Positions 36,970 through 46,735 of a stretch of 64,000 nt of DNA are shown here, one piece after another. The DNA is from Dechloromonas denitrificans (GTDB taxonomy: Bacteria; Pseudomonadota; Gammaproteobacteria; Burkholderiales; Rhodocyclaceae): positions 570 through 64,569 of the forward strand of contig NZ_LODL01000010.1 of assembly GCF_001551835.1 (NCBI RefSeq), written 5' to 3'. The first letter of the stretch is position 1, and the number at the start of each line of letters is the position of its first letter. The notes beneath the pieces are model-generated. The model was given only the letters and a program-made list of their open reading frames with translations, had not been told where the DNA came from and did not search any database. The position numbers and the translations under genes are program-made.

Positions 36970-38292
36970 TCAGAAATAGTACTGGACGCCGGCCGCCAGG
37001 CCGTTCGCCGTGTCGCCGGGATTGACCGTGTAGTAGCCGTTGGCGGCGGTACCGGAAGGCGCGAAGGCGACGCCTTCTTCGTTGAGGTGGCGCGACCAGA
37101 CAACGTAGGCCTTGAACTGCTGGTTGATGCTTTCCATCCAGGCGGCCGAGAAGACGCGGCCGCGGTCCTTGATGGTGGCGCCGGGAGTGTGCCCTTCGCC
37201 GTAGTTCAGGCGCAACTGGCCGGTGGCAGTGACGTCGATGCGCGAGCCGAAGAACCAGCTTCGCCACTCGCTGTCGATCCCGCTGTCGTAACGGGTATCG
37301 ACGCCGGCCAGGCCGCCCATCAGGCGGACCTTGCCGATCTGGTAACTGGCGCCGGCGAAGGCATGCCGGTTGCTGCGGTCGGTATAGGTGTTGTGGTTGT
37401 CGTACTGGTAAGCGAGGCCGAGGCCGAGCGGGCCCTTGGCGTAATCGAGGGTGAGGCCGAGGGTACTTTGTTCGACGCCGCCGTTCTCGCCGCCGAGCGA
37501 GGCGAAGGTGCTGCTGGCCAGGCCGTGATAGCGCGGGCTGCTGTAGACGATGGAATTGTCGTAGCGGGTCGGTCCCGGCTTGACGTTGCCGTCGTTGGTC
37601 GGCGAGCCGTAGCCGTTGTCGAAGGCGTCGTACACCATCATTTCAAGGAAGAAGGGCGAGTACTGGCGGCCGACGGTCAGCTTGCCGAGGCGGCCTTCGA
37701 GACCGACGTAGAGCTGGCGCCCGAAGATGCGAGTATGCGTGCTGTCGGTCTGGCCCAGCTTGCCGTCGTTGGCGAAGAAGCCGGTTTCCAGCTGGTAGAT
37801 AAAGTTGGTCTCGGGGCTGAGCGCCTTGCCGCCCTTGAGGCCGACCCGGCTGCCAGTCATGCCGCCGGATTCGATGGCCAGCCGGTTGCCGGTCGAGCCG
37901 CCCCAGTTCGCTTCGCCGAAGATGTCGAGGCGACCATAGAAGGTGGCGAACGGCATGTCGGGCTGGCTCGGCTCGGTGGCATTGGGTTGGGTCGATGGGG
38001 GAATGCTGTTTGGGCTGCTGCCGGCGGTCGAAGCCATGACGATCCGGGGGGCGGCGTTCGGGCGGGCAGCGGGCAGCGGGGTGCTGGCTGCGGTCGGAGC
38101 GGCGCTTTCCGGGGGGCTGCGCGTGGCGGCCTGCTTTTCCAGTTGTTCGATGCGGGCTTGTTGTTGCTGCAGCGTCTTTTGCATCTGACCGAGCAGGGCG
38201 CGGATGTCTTCCAGTTCGCCGGCCTGCGAGGCACCCGAGAAGAGCAGGGCGGTGAGGAAGATGGTCGATAAAGCTAGGCGCATCCTGGGCAT
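36970..38292 (-). CDS. Outer-membrane porin with N-terminal coiled coil
   Basis: 440 residues from ATG 38292 (GGAG upstream). Signal peptide RMRLALSTIFLTALLFSGAS. Residues about 25-50 (LEDIRALLGQMQKTLQQQQA, RIEQLEKQAA) form a coiled coil, followed by a Pro/Ala/Ser-rich linker, then a gram-negative porin-like beta-barrel (FYGRLDIFGEANWG, LKGGKALSPETNFIYQLETG, GRQLYVGLEGRLGKLTVGRQ) ending in Tyr-Tyr-Phe, the C-terminal Phe signal for BAM. The coiled coil may trimerise or reach toward peptidoglycan. Confidence 0.9.
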   Translation of the reverse strand: MPRMRLALSTIFLTALLFSGASQAGELEDIRALLGQMQKTLQQQQARIEQLEKQAATRSPPESAAPTAASTPLPAARPNAAPRIVMASTAGSSPNSIPPSTQPNATEPSQPDMPFATFYGRLDIFGEANWGGSTGNRLAIESGGMTGSRVGLKGGKALSPETNFIYQLETGFFANDGKLGQTDSTHTRIFGRQLYVGLEGRLGKLTVGRQYSPFFLEMMVYDAFDNGYGSPTNDGNVKPGPTRYDNSIVYSSPRYHGLASSTFASLGGENGGVEQSTLGLTLDYAKGPLGLGLAYQYDNHNTYTDRSNRHAFAGASYQIGKVRLMGGLAGVDTRYDSGIDSEWRSWFFGSRIDVTATGQLRLNYGEGHTPGATIKDRGRVFSAAWMESINQQFKAYVVWSRHLNEEGVAFAPSGTAANGYYTVNPGDTANGLAAGVQYYF

Positions 38293-38334
38293 GGCGAGTC
38301 TCCGGTCTTTCGCTGAAGGCTGGGGCACGGCTGG

Positions 38335-39255
38335 CTAGCCGCGCGGGTGGTGGGTGGCGTGCAGGCTCTTCAGCCGTTCGCGCGCGACATGGGTGTAAAT
38401 CTGGGTGGTCGAGATGTCGGCATGGCCGAGCAGCAACTGGACGACGCGCAGGTCGGCGCCGTGGTTGAGCAGATGCGTCGCAAAGGCGTGGCGCAGCACG
38501 TGCGGCGACAGCTTGTCCGGTGCGATGCCGGCCCGCGCCGCATAGCGCTTGATCAGCTGCCAGAAGGCCTGACGGGTCATCGCACCGCCGCGGGCGGTAA
38601 CGAACAGCGCTTCGCTGAGCTGGCCCTTGAGAATCTCCGGCCGGGCTTCGTTCAGATAGCGGCCCAGCCAGTCGATGGCCAGTTCGCCGAGCGGGACCAG
38701 GCGTTCCTTGCTGCCCTTGCCGATGACGCGGACGACGCCGTCGTTGAAGCCGATTTCATGCAGTTGCAGATTGACCAGTTCGGAAACGCGCAGGCCAGTG
38801 GCGTACAGGGTTTCGAGCATGGCGCGGTCGCGCAGGCCGAGCGGCGTATCGAGGTCGGGGGCATTGAGCAGGCCGTCGACCTGCTTCTCCGACAACACTT
38901 TCGGCAGCCGCGACGGGCGGCTCGGGTTGGCCAGCTTCAGCGTCGGGTCGGTAAAAATTCGACCACGGCCGAGTTGCCAGCGGTAAAAGCGGCGCAGCGT
39001 CGACAGGTAGCGCGCCTGCGAGGTGGCGCGGGTCAGGCGCGACAGATGGGCGATGAAGGCGGCGAGCGTCGTTTCACGCAGGTCGAGCAGCGCTTCGTGG
39101 CCGTGCTCGGCCAGCCAGCCGGCCAGCCGACCGAGGTCGGAGCGATAGCTGTCGAGCGTCGCCTTGGCCAGCCCGTCTTCCAGCCACAGCGCATCGCAGA
39201 AGTTGTCGATCTCGGCGAGATCAGCCGGGCGCGGCGGTGAACTCGCTGTTTTCAT
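38335..39255 (-). CDS. xerD: Site-specific tyrosine recombinase XerD
   Basis: 306 residues. N-terminal SAM-like domain with DALWLEDGLAKATLDSYRSD. Catalytic residues visible: Arg in LYATGLRVSELVNL, Lys in VIGKGSKERLVPLG, His-x-x-Arg in SPHVLRHAFATHLL, His in LGHADISTTQIY with nucleophile Tyr. With XerC it resolves chromosome dimers at dif. ATG 39255 lies inside the 3' end of ogt, a 35-base overlap. Confidence 0.95.
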   Translation of the reverse strand: MKTASSPPRPADLAEIDNFCDALWLEDGLAKATLDSYRSDLGRLAGWLAEHGHEALLDLRETTLAAFIAHLSRLTRATSQARYLSTLRRFYRWQLGRGRIFTDPTLKLANPSRPSRLPKVLSEKQVDGLLNAPDLDTPLGLRDRAMLETLYATGLRVSELVNLQLHEIGFNDGVVRVIGKGSKERLVPLGELAIDWLGRYLNEARPEILKGQLSEALFVTARGGAMTRQAFWQLIKRYAARAGIAPDKLSPHVLRHAFATHLLNHGADLRVVQLLLGHADISTTQIYTHVARERLKSLHATHHPRG

Positions 39256-39712
39256 GGCGCAGCAGCCAGCGTTTGACATCGAGCAGGAAGCCGCCGCCGT
39301 GCCGGTTGAAACCACCGAGTCCGCCACCGGCGGCAATCACGCGGTGGCAGGGGACAACCAGCGGGTAGGGATTGGCGCCGCAGGCCTGGCCGACAGCGCG
39401 CGGGGCGTTGTGCAGGTTTTTGGCGACCTCGCCGTAGGTCAGCGTCCGGCCGAGCGGAATGGCGCTGATCTGCGCCCAGACGCGGCGCTGGAAGTGGGTG
39501 CCGGCCGGGCGCAGCGGCAGGCCGAAGGTGAAGGCCGGGTCGGCCAGGTAGGCTTCCAGCTGGTGTACCGCCTCGGCGGCCAACGCGGTACGCGGCGGCA
39601 GCGCCGGCTGAGGTTCGAGGAATTCGATGGTGGTGATTTCGTCGTCGCTGCATTCGATGCCGAGGGCGAAACCGGGGGCGGCGACGATGGCCTGGTAAAT
39701 TGCTTCGCTCAT
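39221..39712 (-). CDS. ogt: Methylated-DNA-protein-cysteine methyltransferase (Ogt)
   Basis: 163 residues. Active-site VVPCHRVIAAGGGLGGF, with RRVWAQISAIPLGRTLTYGEVA upstream, as in Ogt/MGMT. Repairs O6-methylguanine by suicidal transfer to Cys. ATG 39712 retains the short N-terminal domain. Co-directional with and overlapping xerD. Confidence 0.94.
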   Translation of the reverse strand: MSEAIYQAIVAAPGFALGIECSDDEITTIEFLEPQPALPPRTALAAEAVHQLEAYLADPAFTFGLPLRPAGTHFQRRVWAQISAIPLGRTLTYGEVAKNLHNAPRAVGQACGANPYPLVVPCHRVIAAGGGLGGFNRHGGGFLLDVKRWLLRHENSEFTAAPG

Positions 39713-39731
39713 GTGCCCCTCCCAAGGCATT

Positions 39732-39764
39732 CCTGCGGTCGACGCCCGAAAACGGGCAAAAATC
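39732..39764 (+). repeat. 33-bp dispersed repeat, copy 6 (intergenic)
   Basis: CCTGCGGTCGAC, 11 bases, GGC, AAAAATC; close to the consensus. Lies between gcdH and ogt and runs two bases into the gcdH stop. Confidence 0.6.
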
Positions 39765-40938
39765 AGAAAGCGGACAGCCCGGTCTGGGCGCGGCCGAGAA
39801 TCAGCGCATGGACGTCGTGCGTGCCCTCGTAGGTATTGACCACTTCCAGATTGACCAGATGGCGGATGACGCCGAATTCGTCCGAAATGCCGTTGCCGCC
39901 CAGCATGTCGCGGGCAAGGCGGGCGATGTCGAGGGCTTTGCCGCAACTATTGCGCTTCATCATCGAGACGATCTCCGGCGTCGCGCTACCGTCGTCCATC
40001 ATCCGGCCGAGGCGCAGCACGCCCTGGATGCCGAGCGTGATTTCGGTCTGCATGTCGGCCAGCTTCTTTTGCACCAACTGGTTGGCGGCCAGCGGTCGAT
40101 CGAACTGCTGGCGGTCCAGCGTGTATTGGCGTGCCGTGTGCCAGCAGAACTCGGCGGCACCGAGGGCGCCCCAGGAAATGCCGTAGCGGGCCGAATTGAG
40201 GCAGGTGAACGGGCCTTTCAGGCCGCTGACCTTGGGCAGCAGGTTCTCGGTCGGCACGAAGACTTCGTCCATGACGATCTCGCCGGTGATCGAGGCGCGC
40301 AGCCCCACCTTGCCGTGGATGACCGGCGCCGACAGCCCGGCCATGCCCTTGTCGAGAATGAAACCGCGGATGGCGCCGGCATCGTCCTTGGCCCAGACGA
40401 TGAAGACATCGGCAATCGGCGCATTGGAAATCCAAATCTTGCTGCCGGACAGCTTCCAGCCGCCGGGCACGGCATGGGCGCGGCTCGCCAGGCTGCCGGG
40501 GTCGGAACCGGAATTCGGTTCGGTTAGCCCGAAACAGCCGATCAGCTCGCCCTTGCCCAGCTTCGGCAGGTATTTCTCTTTCTGTTCCTCGGAGCCGAAC
40601 GTGAAGATCGGCAGCATGACCAGCGAGGACTGGACGCTGAGCATGGTCCGGTAGGCCGAATCGACGCGTTCGATTTCGCGGGCGACCAGGCCATAGGAGA
40701 CGTAGTTCAGGCCGGCGCCGCCGTATTGCGGCGGTAGCGTGCAGCCGAGCAGGCCCATGTCACCCATCTCGCGGAAGATCGCCGTGTCTACCAACTCATG
40801 CCGGAAGGCGTCGCGGATGCGCGGCTGCAGCGCCTTCTGCGCGAAGCTGCGGGCGGCGTTGCGTACCTGGCGCTCGTCGGCCGCCAACTGGCTGTCGAGC
40901 AGGAGTGGGTCTTCCCAGTTGAAAGTGGCCTTGGCCAT
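39763..40938 (-). CDS. gcdH: Glutaryl-CoA dehydrogenase
   Basis: 391 residues. Acyl-CoA dehydrogenase fold: [60 protein letters not shown], and the C-terminal [19 protein letters not shown] with the catalytic base Glu in TYEGT. It oxidises and decarboxylates glutaryl-CoA to crotonyl-CoA, a step in lysine, tryptophan or aromatic degradation. GGAG precedes ATG 40938. Confidence 0.93.
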   Translation of the reverse strand: MAKATFNWEDPLLLDSQLAADERQVRNAARSFAQKALQPRIRDAFRHELVDTAIFREMGDMGLLGCTLPPQYGGAGLNYVSYGLVAREIERVDSAYRTMLSVQSSLVMLPIFTFGSEEQKEKYLPKLGKGELIGCFGLTEPNSGSDPGSLASRAHAVPGGWKLSGSKIWISNAPIADVFIVWAKDDAGAIRGFILDKGMAGLSAPVIHGKVGLRASITGEIVMDEVFVPTENLLPKVSGLKGPFTCLNSARYGISWGALGAAEFCWHTARQYTLDRQQFDRPLAANQLVQKKLADMQTEITLGIQGVLRLGRMMDDGSATPEIVSMMKRNSCGKALDIARLARDMLGGNGISDEFGVIRHLVNLEVVNTYEGTHDVHALILGRAQTGLSAF

Positions 40939-40957
40939 CGGTCTGCTCCAGTGTATT

Positions 40958-41022
40958 TGTCGTTCCCGCGAAGGCGGGAACCCAGGAAAGTCGCTGGATT
41001 CCCGCATTCGTGGGAATGACGA
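40958..41022. repeat. Palindromic repeat between gcdH and proA
   Basis: Two inverted arms, CGTTCCCGCGAAGGCGGGAA and TTCCCGCATTCGTGGGAA, flanked by TGTCGTTC and GAATGACGA ends that are complementary overall. The design resembles the TCATTCCCGCGAA-type dispersed extragenic palindromes common in proteobacteria. It may also terminate proA transcription. Confidence 0.75.
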
Positions 41023-41025
41023 AAA

Positions 41026-42282
41026 TTATCCGCGCACGTGCCCGTCGCCGAGAACCACCCACTTCTGGCTGGTCAGTCCTTCCAGGCCGACCGGGCCGCG
41101 GGCGTGGATCTTGTCGGTCGAGATGCCGATTTCGGCGCCCAGCCCATACTCGAAACCATCGGCGAAGCGCGTCGAGGCATTGATCATGACCGACGCCGAA
41201 TCGACTTCGCGCAGGAAGCGCATCGCCTTCGGGTGGTTGTCGGTGACGATGGACTCGGTGTGGTGCGAGGAATACTGGTTGATGTGGGCGATCGCCTCGT
41301 CGAGGCCGGCCACCACCTTGACCGAAATGATCGGCGCCAGGTATTCGGTGTAGTAATCCTCTTCCGTGGCGGCGACGGCGTTCGGCACGATGGCCTGCGT
41401 TTCGGCGCAGCCGCGGATTTCGACGCTCTTGCCGGTCAGCATGGCGGCAATCGGCGGCAGCAGCAGGCCAGCGACGCTGCGGTCGACGAGCAGTGATTCG
41501 GCGGTATTGCAGGTGCCGTAGCGCTGGGTCTTCGAATTTTCGACGATCTTCAGCGCCTTGTTCGGGTCGGCTTCTTCTTCGAGATAGACGTGGCAGTTGC
41601 CGTCCAGATGCTGGATCATCGGTACCCGCGATTCGGCCAGCAGGCGGGCGATCAGGCCCTTGCCGCCACGCGGCACGATGACGTCGACGAATTCGCGCAT
41701 GGTGATCAGCTCGCCAACCGCGGCGCGGTCGGTGGTGTCGATGACCTGCACCGATTCGGCGGGCAGCCCGGCGGCCTGGAGGCCTTCCTGGACCAGCGCG
41801 GCGATGGCGCGGTTGGAGCGGATGGCTTCCGAGCCGCCGCGCAGGATGGCTGCATTGCCGGATTTCAGGCAGAGCGCCGCGGCGTCGGCGGTAACGTTCG
41901 GACGAGCTTCGTAAATGATGCCGATGACGCCGAGCGGCACGCGCATCTTGCCGACCTGGATGCCGGACGGGCGGTACTTGATGTCGCTCATCTCGCCGAT
42001 CGGATCGGCCAGCGTGGCGACCTGTTCGACGCCTTCGGCCATGTTGTCGACGCCTTTGTCGGACAGCGTCAGGCGGTCGAGCATGGCGGTTTCCAGGCCG
42101 GCGGCACGGGCGGCGGCGAGGTCTTCGGCATTGGCGGCGAGTAGCGCGGCCTTGTCGCGGCGGATGGCGGCGGCGATGTGGAGCAGGGCGGCGTTCTTCT
42201 CGGCAGTCGTCGCTCCGGCCAGTCGGCGGGAGGCGGCCCGCGCCTGGCGGCCGACGGTCTGCATGTATTCCTTGATGTCCAT
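41026..42282 (-). CDS. proA: Gamma-glutamyl phosphate reductase ProA
   Basis: 418 residues, standard size. [59 protein letters not shown], and catalytic Cys in [14 protein letters not shown]. It reduces gamma-glutamyl phosphate to the semialdehyde in proline synthesis. ATG 42282 is the family start. In several betaproteobacteria proA follows holA; here a signalling operon lies between. Confidence 0.97.
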   Translation of the reverse strand: MDIKEYMQTVGRQARAASRRLAGATTAEKNAALLHIAAAIRRDKAALLAANAEDLAAARAAGLETAMLDRLTLSDKGVDNMAEGVEQVATLADPIGEMSDIKYRPSGIQVGKMRVPLGVIGIIYEARPNVTADAAALCLKSGNAAILRGGSEAIRSNRAIAALVQEGLQAAGLPAESVQVIDTTDRAAVGELITMREFVDVIVPRGGKGLIARLLAESRVPMIQHLDGNCHVYLEEEADPNKALKIVENSKTQRYGTCNTAESLLVDRSVAGLLLPPIAAMLTGKSVEIRGCAETQAIVPNAVAATEEDYYTEYLAPIISVKVVAGLDEAIAHINQYSSHHTESIVTDNHPKAMRFLREVDSASVMINASTRFADGFEYGLGAEIGISTDKIHARGPVGLEGLTSQKWVVLGDGHVRG

Positions 42283-42395
42283 GATGTTCCGGGTGCTGGG
42301 CAAAGGAACATTATAGCCAGCAAATTTAGGGGGAACTTCCAGAACCGGGTAAACTCTTATCCGCAACGACAACAGGGCTTTCCATCGAGGATAAG

Positions 42396-42632
42396 ATGGC
42401 CGAAAAATTGATTTTGCCGACCGAGGTCAAGGTCTGTGCAACGTGCAGCTACTGGGACGGCGAACGCCAGGTAGATGCTGATGTAAAAGTAGTGGTGGTT
42501 TCCGGCGAGTGCCATGGCGAATGCCTGGTGCAGGAGGAGCAGAAACACGCCTTGCAGGATGTTCGCCAGGAACGCTCCTGTATCTGGGAAGATTTGGAGC
42601 CGGATCAGGCCGCAGACAAAGCGGCCGGCTGA
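42396..42632 (+). CDS. Small Cys-containing protein of unknown function
   Basis: 78 residues. [14 protein letters not shown] near residue 14 and [15 protein letters not shown] near 37 provide a Cys-x-x-Cys and a Cys-x-x-x-Cys pair, suggesting a metal site. GAGGATAAG precedes ATG 42396. The C-terminus is acidic. Divergent from proA. No family recognised. Confidence 0.65.
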   Translation: MAEKLILPTEVKVCATCSYWDGERQVDADVKVVVVSGECHGECLVQEEQKHALQDVRQERSCIWEDLEPDQAADKAAG

Positions 42633-42657
42633 TTCACTTCCCCGTTTTAGCCAAGTT

Positions 42658-43569
42658 TCAGTCGGTGCGCTGCCGCCAGAAGGCACGGTTTCGGCCGTCT
42701 GCCTTGGCAGCGTAGAGCGCATCGTCGGCGATCTGGAAGAATAGCGGCGCCACCTGGCCGCCGTTCGGGATCAGTGTCGTGCCGCCCAGGCTGATCGTGA
42801 TGTAGTTGCTGACCGGCGAATTCGGATGCGCCAGATGCAGGTTTTCGATGCTGGCGCGGATCTCCTCGCCGATCTCGGCCGCGGCCTGGGCATCGGTCTC
42901 GGGGAGAAGGAGGACGAACTCCTCGCCGCCGTAACGGGCGATCAGGTCGCCGGGCCGGCGCACGAAAGCGCTCAGGGCGCGGGCGATCTGGCGCAGCACA
43001 TGGTCGCCTTCGGCATGGCCGAGGCGGTCGTTATAAGCCTTGAAGTGATCGACGTCGATGATGGCCAGCGATAGCGGGCTGCCGTTGCGGGCGCCGCGCC
43101 GCCATTCATGTTCCAGCGCCTCGTCGTAGCGCCGGCGATTGGCGATCTCGGTCAGGCTGTCGATCATCGCCAGGTTTTCCAGCAGGTGCCGGTGGTGTAC
43201 CGATTGCAGGTGGTTGCGCACCCGCTTGCGGACGATCGACGGATGGAAGGGCTTGGTGATGTAGTCCACCGCGCCGAGATCAAGGCCACGCTCCTCGTCG
43301 GCCGGTGAATCGAGCGCCGAGATGAAGATGACCGGAATCTGTCGTGTCGTGTCGTCGTTCTTCAGGGCTTGGATGACCTGGTAGCCGTTCATGTCCGGCA
43401 TCATCACGTCGAGCAGGATCAGGTCCGGCTGCAATTCGTGCGCCCGGTCCAGCGCTTGGTTGCCATTGCCGGCCAGGGCAACGCGGCAGTCGTCCTTGAG
43501 CAGTTCGGCGAGCAGGGTCCGGTTCTGCTTTTCGTCATCGACCACGAGCACGGTTTGCCGTTGGTTCAT
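42658..43569 (-). CDS. Response regulator with diguanylate cyclase output (REC-GGDEF)
   Basis: 303 residues. Receiver domain with phosphoacceptor in DLILLDVMMPDMNGYQ (Asp about 54) and KPFHPS. GGDEF domain contains TEIANRRRYDEAL, DVDHFKAYNDRLGHAEGD and the active-site RYGGEEFVLLLPE. No RxxD inhibitory site is obvious at the usual place before GGEEF. It makes c-di-GMP when phosphorylated by the kinase coded immediately upstream, whose gene overlaps it by four bases (ATGA). Confidence 0.96.
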   Translation of the reverse strand: MNQRQTVLVVDDEKQNRTLLAELLKDDCRVALAGNGNQALDRAHELQPDLILLDVMMPDMNGYQVIQALKNDDTTRQIPVIFISALDSPADEERGLDLGAVDYITKPFHPSIVRKRVRNHLQSVHHRHLLENLAMIDSLTEIANRRRYDEALEHEWRRGARNGSPLSLAIIDVDHFKAYNDRLGHAEGDHVLRQIARALSAFVRRPGDLIARYGGEEFVLLLPETDAQAAAEIGEEIRASIENLHLAHPNSPVSNYITISLGGTTLIPNGGQVAPLFFQIADDALYAAKADGRNRAFWRQRTD

Positions 43570-46193
43570 GCCTGGTCGGCTTTCAGGAGGCGATGCATTT
43601 CATGCAGTTTTTCCAGGGCGGCTTCATATTCGACATCGTCAATCAACTCGCCAAGGCTGGCGAGCCTTCCTTTCAGCTCATCATTTAAGGGCGCCGCATC
43701 GGCCAGCGCGGCCTTCAGCCGCTCCAGCTGGGCTTCGCTCTCGGCGTCGGCATTTCGCAGGTTCTGCTCAAGTTGGCCGATGATCGACGCCAGATCGTCG
43801 CGCTTGGCTTTGTTTATGCGGTTCGGGTTGGAGCTTAGCGGAGGCAGCGCAGCAAGTCCATCATTGATGATGGCTGCCGCGTCGCTCAGGCGGTCGACCA
43901 GGGCAGTCACTGCGCTGAGTGGCTGTTCGCCGGCCAGCGCCTGCTCCAGGGCTCGGGCCGCTTCGCTCAATGCGCCGGCACCGAGCGAGCCGGCCACCGA
44001 CTTCAGCGAATGGGCCAGGCGGCGCGCTTCCATCATGTTCGCGCTGTCCAGTTCCTCCCGGATGCGTTGGTCGATATCGGAAAAGTCGTGGCGGAAGGCG
44101 TGCAGCGAGCGGAGGTAAAGGTCCGGACGATGCATGTGCAGGGCCAGGCCGTTGTTCTGGTCGATGCCGGGCAGCGCGGGGCAAGGCACTTTCACGGCCG
44201 GCCGCACGCTGTCGGGCGCTGTGGCATCTTCGGTGGCGCTCGGCGGCAGCCAGCGGCTGAGTGCCGCATAGAGCAGTTGGGGCACGATCGGTTTGACCAG
44301 ATGCTCGTTCATGCCGGCCAGGCGCGTCTGTTCCTGGTCCTCACTGGTCGCGTGGGCAGTCATCGCGATCACCGGCAGCGCCTGCAGATGAGGCTTGGCG
44401 CGAATCAGCCTGGTCGCGGTCAGGCCGTCCATCACCGGCATCTGGATATCCATCAGGACCAGGCTGAAATCCTCCCTGGCCAGTAGATCAAGGGCTTCCT
44501 GGCCGTTGGCGGCGATGCCGACGTTGAGACCGACCCGTTGCAGCAAGGCGATGGCGATGGTCCGGTTGATCGCGATGTCTTCGACGAGCAGGATGCGTTC
44601 GCCGGCCCAGCGCGGCAAATTTGCCGTTTTTTTGCCGTCGACCGCAGGCATGGCCGTTTGCTCGCTGTCGGCGGGGAGCTGGAGGCTGATCGTGAAGCGG
44701 AAGGTGCTGCCCTGGCCGGGCGTACTTTCCAGCGAAATATGGCCGCCCATCAGTTCGACCAGTTGGTGGCAGATGGTCAGGCCGAGGCCGGTGCCGCCGA
44801 AGCGCCGGGTGATGCTGCTGTCGGCCTGGGTGAAGGGGGCGAACAGATGTTCGTGCTGGTCGGCCGGGATGCCGATACCGGTGTCGCGCACCGCAAAGGC
44901 CAGGCTGATCCCGTTGTCGGGCAGCCGTTTGGCGACCTTGACGCTGACTTCGATGGCGCCCCGGCTGGTGAATTTGACGGCATTGCCGACCAGATTGATC
45001 AAAATCTGGCCGAGGCGCAGCGCATCGCCGAGCAGCGGGCGGGGCACCTCGCCGGCTCCGGTGAAGCTCAGCTTCAGGCCCTGGGCTTGTGCCTTGGCGC
45101 TGAACAGGCTGGCGACCGACTGGAAGACTTGCTCGATGTCGAAGGGCATGCTTTCCAGGCGCAGGCCGCCGGCCTCGATCTTGGAGTAGTCGAGAATGTC
45201 GTTGATGATGCCGAGCAGGGCGTCGGAGGACTGCAGGACCTGTTCCAGATGCTCGCGTTGCTGCGGGGCGAGCGGTGTTTCGAGGACCATCCGGCAGAGG
45301 CCGGTAATCGCATTCATCGGCGTCCGCACTTCGTGGCTCATGCGGGCGAGAAAGTCCGACTTGGCGTGATTGGCCCGGCGCGCTTCGGCGATCGCTTCCT
45401 GCAGCGCGGCGGTCCGCTCATCGACCATTTGCTCGAGCGACACCCGGTAGGTGTCGAGTTCCTGGTCCCGCGTCTGCAGCGTGTCGAGCATCTGGTTGAA
45501 GCCCTGGCCGAGACGGCCGATTTCATCGGCCCGGTTGATGCTGACCCGTTCGTCGAAGCGGGCGCTGGAGGAGATCCGTTTGACCAGGCCATCGAGCTTT
45601 TCCAGCGGTGCGGTCAGGCGGCCGACGATCAGGCGGGTGAGCAGGGCCAGGATGCTGAGCGCGACGAAAAGCAGGAGCAGGGTTTCGCCGACCGTCCGGC
45701 GCATCGTCTGGTGGTACTGGTCGAGCGAAACGAGTAGTTCGATCCGGCCGACTGCTGGTGCCTGGTCGTCCAGATGGATGGGTTGGCGGATGATCAGATG
45801 TTTCTCTAGAAACAGCGTGCTCTCGTCGCCGGGCGGGATCGTCAGGCCGAGCTCGGCGTCGCGTTCGAATTTGGCCAGCACGCTGCCGTCGGTCAGCACC
45901 GCGTAGCCGACATCGACGGCTGGATTGACGGCCAGCGAGGAAAGCAGGCGATCGGCTTCGCGGCGGTCGAGAAAGGCGATGGCCGCCTGCGTGTTGGTGG
46001 CCAGCAGCCGGGCCTGGGCGCTCATCGATTCGGCGAGCTGGGTCTGCAATAACTGCTTCTGCTGGTGATAGACGAGCAGGAAGACCAGCAGCACGGTGAT
46101 GAGCAGGAAGGAGACGGAGAGCAGGATCAGCTTGTTGCGGATGCTCGGGTCGGGCAGCAGCAGGCGGCGCAGGCGTGTGCTCAGGCGCTTCAT
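43566..46193 (-). CDS. CHASE8-type hybrid sensor histidine kinase (HisKA-HATPase-REC-Hpt)
   Basis: 875 residues. TM1 about 22-43; a periplasmic domain with ATNTQAAIAFLDRREADRLL and VDVGYAVLTDGSVLAKFERD, which resembles the CHASE8 sensor of YfiN/TpbB; TM2 about 165-190; HAMP; HisKA with MSHEVRTPMNAITG (His about 284); HATPase with GTGLGLTICHQLVELMGG; REC with LVLMDIQMPVMDG (Asp about 578); Hpt with RRLAHSLKSVAGSLGAGAL (His about 730). A full phosphorelay ending on the downstream REC-GGDEF protein is expected. ATGA overlaps at both ends. A repeat copy (44616-44648) codes the linker MPAVDGKKTANLPRW. Confidence 0.95.
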   Translation of the reverse strand: MKRLSTRLRRLLLPDPSIRNKLILLSVSFLLITVLLVFLLVYHQQKQLLQTQLAESMSAQARLLATNTQAAIAFLDRREADRLLSSLAVNPAVDVGYAVLTDGSVLAKFERDAELGLTIPPGDESTLFLEKHLIIRQPIHLDDQAPAVGRIELLVSLDQYHQTMRRTVGETLLLLFVALSILALLTRLIVGRLTAPLEKLDGLVKRISSSARFDERVSINRADEIGRLGQGFNQMLDTLQTRDQELDTYRVSLEQMVDERTAALQEAIAEARRANHAKSDFLARMSHEVRTPMNAITGLCRMVLETPLAPQQREHLEQVLQSSDALLGIINDILDYSKIEAGGLRLESMPFDIEQVFQSVASLFSAKAQAQGLKLSFTGAGEVPRPLLGDALRLGQILINLVGNAVKFTSRGAIEVSVKVAKRLPDNGISLAFAVRDTGIGIPADQHEHLFAPFTQADSSITRRFGGTGLGLTICHQLVELMGGHISLESTPGQGSTFRFTISLQLPADSEQTAMPAVDGKKTANLPRWAGERILLVEDIAINRTIAIALLQRVGLNVGIAANGQEALDLLAREDFSLVLMDIQMPVMDGLTATRLIRAKPHLQALPVIAMTAHATSEDQEQTRLAGMNEHLVKPIVPQLLYAALSRWLPPSATEDATAPDSVRPAVKVPCPALPGIDQNNGLALHMHRPDLYLRSLHAFRHDFSDIDQRIREELDSANMMEARRLAHSLKSVAGSLGAGALSEAARALEQALAGEQPLSAVTALVDRLSDAAAIINDGLAALPPLSSNPNRINKAKRDDLASIIGQLEQNLRNADAESEAQLERLKAALADAAPLNDELKGRLASLGELIDDVEYEAALEKLHEMHRLLKADQA
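44616..44648 (-). repeat. 33-bp dispersed repeat, copy 7 (in coding sequence)
   Basis: Minus strand: CCTGCGGTCGAC, 11 bases, GGC, AAATTTG. In frame in the kinase gene, coding the linker between ATPase and receiver domains. Confidence 0.6.
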
Positions 46194-46726
46194 GGTTCGA
46201 TGACCCGGGCTAGGCGCAAAAGCTGGGCATTGAATTCGAAGCCTTTCCTTTGCGCCGTCTTGCGATTGATCACGATGCCGACCCGCTCGCCTTCGACGGG
46301 CAATTCGATCATGCCGCCGGCGCGGGCGAAGCCGGCAATGTCGGAGACGGTGACGAGGCGCCGGCCTTCGGTCCGGCTCAGCCAACTGTCGAGGTTGCCG
46401 CTTTCCGAGCGGCTGATGAAGAGCAGGTGGCAGGCATGCGGATCGCTGGGCGCGATGCGCACCTCAATGCCGCTGACGCCCTGGTTCAGTTGCGCGATGC
46501 TGGCCCCGAACGGGTTCTTGCCGACGACGCAGAGGATCAGCGGGGCCGGCGTCTTCTCGTCGCTCGGCCAGTAAACGAACTGGGACAGCCGGTAGAAGAG
46601 CACGGCCTTCATGCCGTATTCCGAAATGGCCTGGGCCTGGGCGGCCGCGCTCAGCGGCAGGCCGAGGCCGAGCCAGCAGGCCAGGCTCAGGGCCAGTCGG
46701 TGACGGAAGGTGGAAGCTGTGCGCAC
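46190..46726 (-). CDS. yfiR: YfiR-family periplasmic protein (DUF4154)
   Basis: 178 residues. Signal peptide RLALSLACWLGLGLPLSAAA. Mature part: KAVLFYRLSQFVYWPSDE, LILCVVGKNPFG, CHLLFISRSE, TVSDIAGFARAGGMIEL and GIVINRKTAQRKGFEFNAQLLRLA (the last segment shortened here to its core), all characteristic of YfiR. In Pseudomonas YfiR represses the diguanylate cyclase YfiN in the periplasm. Here the next gene is a kinase with a YfiN-like CHASE8 sensor, so YfiR probably controls that kinase. Confidence 0.92.
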   Translation of the reverse strand: MRTASTFRHRLALSLACWLGLGLPLSAAAQAQAISEYGMKAVLFYRLSQFVYWPSDEKTPAPLILCVVGKNPFGASIAQLNQGVSGIEVRIAPSDPHACHLLFISRSESGNLDSWLSRTEGRRLVTVSDIAGFARAGGMIELPVEGERVGIVINRKTAQRKGFEFNAQLLRLARVIEP

Positions 46727-46735
46727 GCGGCCGGG

